From contig JADGQF010000012.1 of assembly GCA_017882045.1 (NCBI GenBank), positions 1 to 34,554 of the forward strand: 34,554 bases of DNA, given 5' to 3'. The notes under the pieces are model-generated. The model did no database searches. It saw only the letters and a program-made list of their open reading frames with translations, and was not told the DNA's origin. Position numbers and translations under genes: made by a program. Positions 26,929 through 34,554 of this stretch are shown one piece after another. Every line of letters begins with the position of its first letter. Within the stretch, counting starts at the first letter, position 1. This DNA is from Anaerolineales bacterium (lineage in GTDB: Bacteria; Chloroflexota; Anaerolineae; CG2-30-64-16).

Positions 26929-27931
26929 TGGTATCGGCCGGGAGGTCGTCCCCGCCGCGGCCCAGGTGCTGGCCGCGGTCCAGCCGGATCTGCGCTTCGT
27001 CGAGGCTGACGCGGGGTGGGATTGCTTTCAACGCAGCGGCAGCGCGTTGCCCGACGCGACCCGCGCGGCCGTCGGATCGGCGGATGCTACGCTCTTCGGC
27101 GCAACCCAATCTCCCAGTGGGCCGGTGGCAGGTTATGCCAGCCCGATCCTCGCGCTGCGGCGCAGCTTCGATCTCTATGCTAACCTGCGCCCGGTGAACA
27201 CGCTTCTGCCCGGCCAGCCCAAGGTGGATCTGTTGATCGTGCGCGAGAACACGGAGGGTCTGTACAGCGGCCGGGAACATCGTGAGGGAGATACGGCGAT
27301 CGCCGAACGGGTGATAACCCGCCCGGCCAGTGAACGCATCGCGCGTGTCGCCTTTGAGCAAGCCCGCCTGCGCGCGCAGGCGCGGCTCGCAGCCGGAGAG
27401 GCGTCCTCGCCCTCCGCCACCGTCACCATCGTGCACAAAGCCAACGTCTTGAAGCTGAGCGACGGCCTGTTCCGCGAGACCTGCCTGGGCGTGGCCGCTG
27501 AGTATCCCGACATCCGTGTGAAGGAAATGCTGGTCGACGCGGCTGCCATGTGGCTGGTCAAGGAACCGGCCCGTTTCGACGTGCTGGTTACTACGAACCT
27601 GTTCGGCGATATTCTGTCGGACCTGGCGGCGGGCCTGGTCGGCGGCCTGGGCGCCGCACCTTCGGCCAACGTCGGGGCCGGGCCGGTGGCCGTCTTCGAG
27701 CCGGTGCACGGCAGCGCCCCCGACATCGCGGGCCGGGGGATCGCCAATCCACTGGGCGCGGTCCTCAGCGCGGCGTTGCTCCTCGAGCATATCGGCCGGG
27801 GCGCAGCGGCGCGGCGCGTCAGGCGGGCGGTAACGAGGTCGCTGGCCGGCGGCACGCTGACGCCGGACCTGGGCGGCGCGGCCACGACCGGGCAGGTAGT
27901 CGCCGCGGTCCTGCAGGGTCTGGAGGACTGA
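26900..27931 (+). CDS. Homoisocitrate dehydrogenase
   Basis: [24 protein letters not shown]...[16 protein letters not shown]...[17 protein letters not shown]...[30 protein letters not shown]. Confidence 0.92.
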   Translation: MPLICLIPGDGIGREVVPAAAQVLAAVQPDLRFVEADAGWDCFQRSGSALPDATRAAVGSADATLFGATQSPSGPVAGYASPILALRRSFDLYANLRPVNTLLPGQPKVDLLIVRENTEGLYSGREHREGDTAIAERVITRPASERIARVAFEQARLRAQARLAAGEASSPSATVTIVHKANVLKLSDGLFRETCLGVAAEYPDIRVKEMLVDAAAMWLVKEPARFDVLVTTNLFGDILSDLAAGLVGGLGAAPSANVGAGPVAVFEPVHGSAPDIAGRGIANPLGAVLSAALLLEHIGRGAAARRVRRAVTRSLAGGTLTPDLGGAATTGQVVAAVLQGLED

Positions 27932-27938
27932 TTTGCTG

Positions 27939-29018
27939 ATGCTAGAAGATGAAGGGCTGCGTTTGCTGCAGGACCTGGTAGCCATCCCCTCGCTTTCCGG
28001 CCAGGAGGCCGCGGCCAGCGCTTTCCTGGTGGACTGGATGGCGGCGCATGGCTTCCGGGCCTTCGTCGATCCCGCGGGCAATGCCGTCGGTGTGTTGGAA
28101 GGCGGCCCGGGCGCGGCGGACGAGCCGGCCAGAGAAATCCTGCTGCTAGGGCACATCGACACTGTGCCGGGCCGCCTGCCGGTGATGGTCCGGGACGGCA
28201 AGCTCTACGGACGCGGCGCGGTGGACGCCAAGGGTCCGCTGGCGGCCTTTGCCACAGCAGCAGCCCAGGCGGGAGCGCAGCCAGGCTGGCGCATCGTCGT
28301 CGCCGGCGCGGTGGAAGAGGAGGCGGCCACATCCAGGGGCGCGCGCTACCTTGCGCCACAGCACCGTCCGGCCCTGGCGGTCATCGGCGAACCCAGCGGC
28401 TGGCAGCGGGTCACCGTGGGATACAAAGGGCGGCTGCTGGCCGACGCGACGGTGCGCCAGGCTATCTCTCATCGCAGCGGGCGCCTTCCGAGCGCCTGCG
28501 AGCTGGCAGTTTCTTTCTGGAACCGGGTAGAGGCCCACCTGGGCGAGTGGAATGCCGGGCGCGAGCGCGCCTGGGACCAGGTGTTGCCCGCGTTGTTCGG
28601 CTTTGCTTCAAGCGATGATGGTTTGGTCGAGGAAGCGCGCCTTAAGGTTGGCTTCCGTCTCCCGCCAGATATGGGGCCTGAGGAACTGAAACCCGTCCTG
28701 CAAGGCTTGGCCGGCAGTATTGCCCTGTCGTTTCGCGGCGAGGAATCGGCCTACCAGGCGGAGAAAGACAGCCCACTCGCCCGCGCCTTTCTGAGGGCGA
28801 TCCGCGAGCAGGGCGGCCGGCCCGGTTTCCTGCTGAAGACCGGCACGTCGGACATGAATGTGGTTGGACCGCTTTGGCGCTGCCCGATCCTTGCCTACGG
28901 ACCGGGCGACAGCAGCCTGGACCACACACCCGAGGAGCACATCGACCTGCAGGAGTGGGCTCAGGGTGTCGGTGTGCTGGCCTATGTTCTGCGCTCGCTC
29001 GGTGAAAGGGGCGGGTAA
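27939..29018 (+). CDS. lysK: LysW-lysine hydrolase (M20-like)
   Basis: [31 protein letters not shown]...[15 protein letters not shown]...[20 protein letters not shown]...[14 protein letters not shown]...[12 protein letters not shown]. Confidence 0.92.
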   Translation: MLEDEGLRLLQDLVAIPSLSGQEAAASAFLVDWMAAHGFRAFVDPAGNAVGVLEGGPGAADEPAREILLLGHIDTVPGRLPVMVRDGKLYGRGAVDAKGPLAAFATAAAQAGAQPGWRIVVAGAVEEEAATSRGARYLAPQHRPALAVIGEPSGWQRVTVGYKGRLLADATVRQAISHRSGRLPSACELAVSFWNRVEAHLGEWNAGRERAWDQVLPALFGFASSDDGLVEEARLKVGFRLPPDMGPEELKPVLQGLAGSIALSFRGEESAYQAEKDSPLARAFLRAIREQGGRPGFLLKTGTSDMNVVGPLWRCPILAYGPGDSSLDHTPEEHIDLQEWAQGVGVLAYVLRSLGERGG

Positions 29019-29077
29019 GCTGTTCCGGATGCGGCTCTGCAAGCCCTGGCAGGCGCCCGTTCTGCGTGAAACTCCAT

Positions 29078-29106
29078 TTGACAGATGCAAAATACTATGT
29101 TAACAT
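29078..29106 (+). promoter_or_regulatory. Sigma70-like promoter of ilv-leu operon
   Basis: TTGACA (29078-29083), 17 bp, TAACAT (29101-29106). Confidence 0.72.
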
Positions 29107-29149
29107 CCCGAGCGGTAACGTAAGGCACGTAAGATGAGGATATGAACTG

Positions 29150-29236
29150 ATGCAGTTCTATGGCCTGGTAATCGTTCTTATTAGCGTGCTCCTAAGCCTG
29201 TCGCTTATGGAGCCACTACCTGTTGGGAGGACGTAG
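29150..29236 (+). CDS. Branched-chain amino acid leader peptide (attenuator)
   Basis: MQFYGLVIVLISVLLSLSLMEPLPVGRT*; dense Leu/Val/Ile codons 29165-29206; GAGG ~10 nt upstream; downstream terminator with competing antiterminator; precedes ilvB. Confidence 0.88.
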   Translation: MQFYGLVIVLISVLLSLSLMEPLPVGRT

Positions 29237-29271
29237 GCCAGACCGTAACCGCCGCCAAGCTGACGAGCCAG

Positions 29272-29302
29272 GGGCCTCCCAACAAGGGAGGCCCTTTTTC
29301 TT
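29272..29302 (+). terminator. ilv attenuator terminator 1
   Basis: GGGCCTCCC (29272-29280) AACAA GGGAGGCCC (29286-29294) TTTTTCTT. Confidence 0.92.
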
Positions 29303-29341
29303 GCCTGATATTGTCTGCAGCTTGCATGCTGCCGGGTAAAG

Positions 29342-29379
29342 GCGCCCACCGGACCCTGTTTTGGTTGGGCGCGTTTTCT
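29342..29379 (+). terminator. ilv leader terminator 2
   Basis: GCGCCCA (29342-29348) ... TGGGCGC (29366-29372) then GTTTTCTT. Confidence 0.7.
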
Positions 29380-29404
29380 TAATCCGGACTCATAAGGGGA
29401 TTAG

Positions 29405-31122
29405 ATGAGGCAAAGAAAGAGTGGGGCGCAGATCGTGTGGGAGAGCATGCTTCACGAAGGCGTCGACGTTGTCTTCGGCTTGCCCGGTGGCGCAACCCTG
29501 CCCATTTACGACGCGCTGGCCAAGTATCACTATCCGATCCGCCACGTCCTCGTGACCCATGAACAGGGCGCGGCTCACATGGCCGACGGTTACGCGCGCG
29601 CGAGTGGGCGGGTGGGGGTCTGCCTGGCCACTTCGGGTCCCGGCGCCACGAACCTGGTCACCGGACTGGCGACGGCTTTTATGGACTCTTCACCCGTGGT
29701 CGCCATCACCGGCCAGGTGTCGACCGCTTTGCTGGGGCGAGATGGCTTCCAGGAGGCGGACATGCAGGGGGTCAGCCTGCCGGTGACCAAGCACAACTAC
29801 TTGATCACCAAGATTCAGGACCTCCCCGATGCCCTCAAAGAAGCCTTCTACATCGCCCGCACCGGGCGACCCGGCCCGGTCGTCGTAGACATCGCCAAAG
29901 ATGTGCAGCAAGCTGAAATGGAGCTGGAATATCCCACCTCGGTGAACTTGCCCGGTTACGACCCTGCCCTGAGCGCGGCCGATCCTAAGGCCATCGCTCG
30001 TGCGGCCCGGCTCATCAACGATGCCGAACGGCCGGTGATCATCGCCGGCCAGGGGGTGCTGATCGCGAAGGCGACCGCAGAACTGCGCCAGCTTGTCGAA
30101 AAGGCCAACATCCCCGTCGCGACCAGCCTGTTGGGCATCGGCACCCTGCCTGCCACGCACCCACTTTCGATGGGTATGGGCGGGATGCACGGCGAGGCTT
30201 ACACCAACTATGCAATCCAGGAATGCGATATCCTGGTGGCCATCGGTTCCCGGTTGGACGACCGTTTGACGGGTGCTTTCAGCAGCTTCGCGCCGAAGGC
30301 GCGCATCATCCATATCGACCTCGATCCCGCGGAAGTGGGCAAGACGATGACCATCGACACACCGGTCATCGGGGACGCCTTGCTGACGCTGCGCGAACTC
30401 ATCCCCCTGGTCGAGCCCAAGAGGCACCCGGACTGGTTGGCCCAGATCGCCGAATGGCGCGGCGACACCGACCGGCGCGACGTGCTGGCGCGTGAGGCGG
30501 ACGAACTCGTCCCCCCTTTCATCATGCGCGAGCTGTGGTACCAGACCGACGAGGGCAACTGCATCGTGGTCACCGATGTCGGCCAACACCAGATGTGGGA
30601 GGCCCAGTATTTCCCGCACATCCATCCGCGCAGCCTGATCACCTCCGGCGGCCTGGGCACCATGGGCTTCGCTCTGCCGGCGGCCATCGGCGCGCAGATG
30701 AGCCGGCCCGACGAGGAAGTGTGGGTGGTGGCGGGCGACGGCGGTTTCCAGATGACCATGCCGGAGCTGTCCACCGTGGTTGCCGAGGAGCTGCCGATCA
30801 AGATCGCGATCATCAACAATGGCTACCTGGGGATGGTGCGCCAGTGGCAGGACATCTTCTATGAACAGCGCTACGCCGGCACGCCGCTCTTCAATCCCGA
30901 TTTCGTGAAGATCGCCGATGCCTACTGCATCCCGGCCGTAACCGTTTCTCACAAGGAGGATGTGGACGGTGCGATCCAGCAGGCGCGCGCTCACAAGGGA
31001 CCGTTCCTGATCAACTTCAAGGTCGATCCGTTCACCAATGTGTATCCGATGGTGGCGCCGGGCAGAAGCAATGCCGATATGATCCGCCGGCCGCTGCCGG
31101 ACATGCCCAACGCAGAAGAGGC

Positions 31123-31126
<4 letters not shown>
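29405..31126 (+). CDS. ilvB: Acetolactate synthase large subunit
   Basis: [32 protein letters not shown]...[47 protein letters not shown]...[19 protein letters not shown]. Confidence 0.96.
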
Positions 31127-32707
<1,581 letters not shown>

Positions 32708-32736
32708 GGGGATCGAGAGAAGGGGAGAAGCTTTCT

Positions 32737-34380
32737 ATGAGCCATCCTGACGATGCCGTACTGATCTTTGATACTACCTTGCGCGATGGGGAGCAGTCGC
32801 CGGGCGCGACCCTGAACGTCGACGAGAAGCTGGAGATCGCCCATCAACTGTCGCGCCTGGGTGTCGATATCTGCGAGGCGGGCTTCCCGATCGCATCGCC
32901 GGGCGATTTCGAGGCCGTACGGCGCATCGCCCAGGAAGTCGGCCCGCTGACGGAGGGGCGCAAATCCGGCCAGCCGATGGTCATCGCCGGGCTGGCGCGC
33001 GCGAACAAGCCGGACATCGCGCGCGCCTACGAGGCCGTCAAGGCGGCGCCCCGCCACCGCATCCACACTTTCCTCGCCACCAGCGATATTCATCTGCAGT
33101 TCAAGCTTAAGATCGACCGCGAGGAATGCATCCAGCGGGCGATCGAAGCGGTGACCCACGCCAGCGGCCTGTGCGATGACGTTGAGTTCTCGCCTGAGGA
33201 CGCCGGGCGCTCCGATGCGCAGTTCTTGACGGTGGTGCTTGGCGAGGTCATCAAGGCCGGCGCGACGACGCTGAACATTCCGGACACTGTCGGTTATACT
33301 ACCCCTGAGGAGTACGGTCGGCTGATCGAGTACCTCATCTCGCATACACCCGGCGCCGAGCGCGTCGTATGGTCGGTGCATTGCCACGACGACCTGGGAT
33401 TGGCAACGGCCAATACCCTGGCCGGCGTGCGTGCCGGTGCACGCCAGGTGGAGGTAACCGTCAACGGCATCGGCGAGCGGGCCGGTAACACCTCACTCGA
33501 AGAGGTGGTGATGGCCATCGCTACCCGGCCGCAGGTCTTTGGCTTGCACACCGACATCGATACAACGCAGCTCACACGTACCAGTCGTATGGTCAGTGCC
33601 TATACCGGCATGGTCGTGCAGCCGAACAAGGCAATTGTCGGCGCCAACGCGTTCGCCCACGAGGCCGGCATTCACCAGGACGGCATGCTCAAGAGCAGCC
33701 TGACCTATGAGATCATGCGTCCGGAGACTGTGGGTCTGTTGTCCTCCCGCCTGGTGCTTGGCAAACACTCGGGACGCCATGCGTTTCGCTCGCATCTCAA
33801 CGATCTGGGCTATGCCGACCTGTCGGACAAGGATGTTAACCTGGCCTTCGAGCGCTTCAAGCGTCTGTGTGACATGAAGAAGATCGTCACCGATGCGGAC
33901 ATCGAGGCCATCATCGCCGACGAGATCTACCAGCCGCGCGAAGTGTGGCGCTTGAATCACATCCAGGTTTCCTGCGGCGACCACAGCATTCCGACTGCCA
34001 CAGTCAACCTGATGGGGCCGGATGGTAAGGTGTACGAGGACGCGGCCCTGGGCTCCGGGCCGGTCGATGCCGTCTACAAGGCGATCAACCGCGTTGTTGG
34101 CGTCGTCAATACGCTGACCGAGTTCAGCATCAAGGCCGTCACCGAGGGGATCGACGCTGTGGGTGAGGTGACCATTCGCATTCAGCCGCACAACGGCGAT
34201 CGCGATGAGGTGGTCAACCCGCAGACCGGCCAATCGTTCGCCCGCACTTTCAGCGGCCACGGAGCTGATAACGATATCATCGTCGCCGCAGCACGTGCCT
34301 ACATGAGCGCGCTGAACAAGATGCTGACGGCACGCGAGGAAAAGGGTGCTAATGAGCGTCAAACCGCAAACGCTGTTTGA
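32737..34380 (+). CDS. leuA: 2-isopropylmalate synthase
   Basis: [59 protein letters not shown]...[46 protein letters not shown]. Confidence 0.95.
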   Translation: MSHPDDAVLIFDTTLRDGEQSPGATLNVDEKLEIAHQLSRLGVDICEAGFPIASPGDFEAVRRIAQEVGPLTEGRKSGQPMVIAGLARANKPDIARAYEAVKAAPRHRIHTFLATSDIHLQFKLKIDREECIQRAIEAVTHASGLCDDVEFSPEDAGRSDAQFLTVVLGEVIKAGATTLNIPDTVGYTTPEEYGRLIEYLISHTPGAERVVWSVHCHDDLGLATANTLAGVRAGARQVEVTVNGIGERAGNTSLEEVVMAIATRPQVFGLHTDIDTTQLTRTSRMVSAYTGMVVQPNKAIVGANAFAHEAGIHQDGMLKSSLTYEIMRPETVGLLSSRLVLGKHSGRHAFRSHLNDLGYADLSDKDVNLAFERFKRLCDMKKIVTDADIEAIIADEIYQPREVWRLNHIQVSCGDHSIPTATVNLMGPDGKVYEDAALGSGPVDAVYKAINRVVGVVNTLTEFSIKAVTEGIDAVGEVTIRIQPHNGDRDEVVNPQTGQSFARTFSGHGADNDIIVAAARAYMSALNKMLTAREEKGANERQTANAV

Positions 34381-34554
34381 GAAGATTTGGGCTGCCCACG
34401 TCGTCCACGAGGAGCCGGGCAGCCCGCCAGTCCTATACATCGACCTGCACCTGGTGCATGAAGTCACCTCACCCCAGGCTTTTCAGGGCTTGCGTGAGCG
34501 CGGACTGAAGTTGCGCCGGCCCGGCCAGACGGTGGCGACGATGGACCACAGCAC
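34352..34554 (+). CDS. leuC: 3-isopropylmalate dehydratase large subunit (3' truncated by window edge)
   Basis: [67 protein letters not shown]...; open to window end. Confidence 0.93.
   Translation, partial: MSVKPQTLFEKIWAAHVVHEEPGSPPVLYIDLHLVHEVTSPQAFQGLRERGLKLRRPGQTVATMDHS

Noticed and set aside
27365-27382. CGCCTGCGCGCGCAGGCG palindrome in homoisocitrate dehydrogenase gene
   Set aside because: Short, GC-alternating, with no flanking signal; expected by chance in this GC-rich coding context.

Overview
High-GC window, probably Chloroflexota/Anaerolineae-like (an inference from gene content and style only). It carries an almost uninterrupted plus-strand amino-acid biosynthesis supercluster: (i) AroH-PheA fusion, DAHP synthase, TyrA; (ii) trpE-G-D-C-F-B-A followed by aroA-E-C-KB-Q, giving a complete shikimate and Trp/Phe/Tyr set; (iii) a LysW-carrier alpha-aminoadipate lysine pathway, lysW-X-Y-Z-J, homocitrate synthase, lysT-U, homoisocitrate dehydrogenase, lysK; (iv) ilvB-N-C, leuA, leuC (partial). 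The left ~3 kb is accessory DNA: an ImmA/IrrE-like peptidase fragment, a DUF3987-like gene with degenerate nucleotide-binding motifs behind an SOS-box-like promoter, gene remnants and a GTCC-rich micro-repeat patch. The most interesting signal lies in the untranslated leaders. Each of the four transcription units begins with a near-consensus sigma70 promoter and a different amino-acid-specific attenuator. These are an aromatic leader peptide (...FGSFYYW...) with a 12-bp antiterminator, a Trp T-box (TGG specifier) with an extra upstream terminator, a Lys-codon leader peptide (KFPKCKK) followed by a second leader/terminator module, and a Leu/Val/Ile leader peptide (LVIVLISVLLSLSL) with a perfect 10-bp antiterminator. 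The leader ORFs are absent from the supplied ORF track. Also notable are a perfect 41-nt palindrome inside tyrA and a perfect 13-bp terminator-like hairpin inside lysY. Everything was read by eye; no searches or folding were run.
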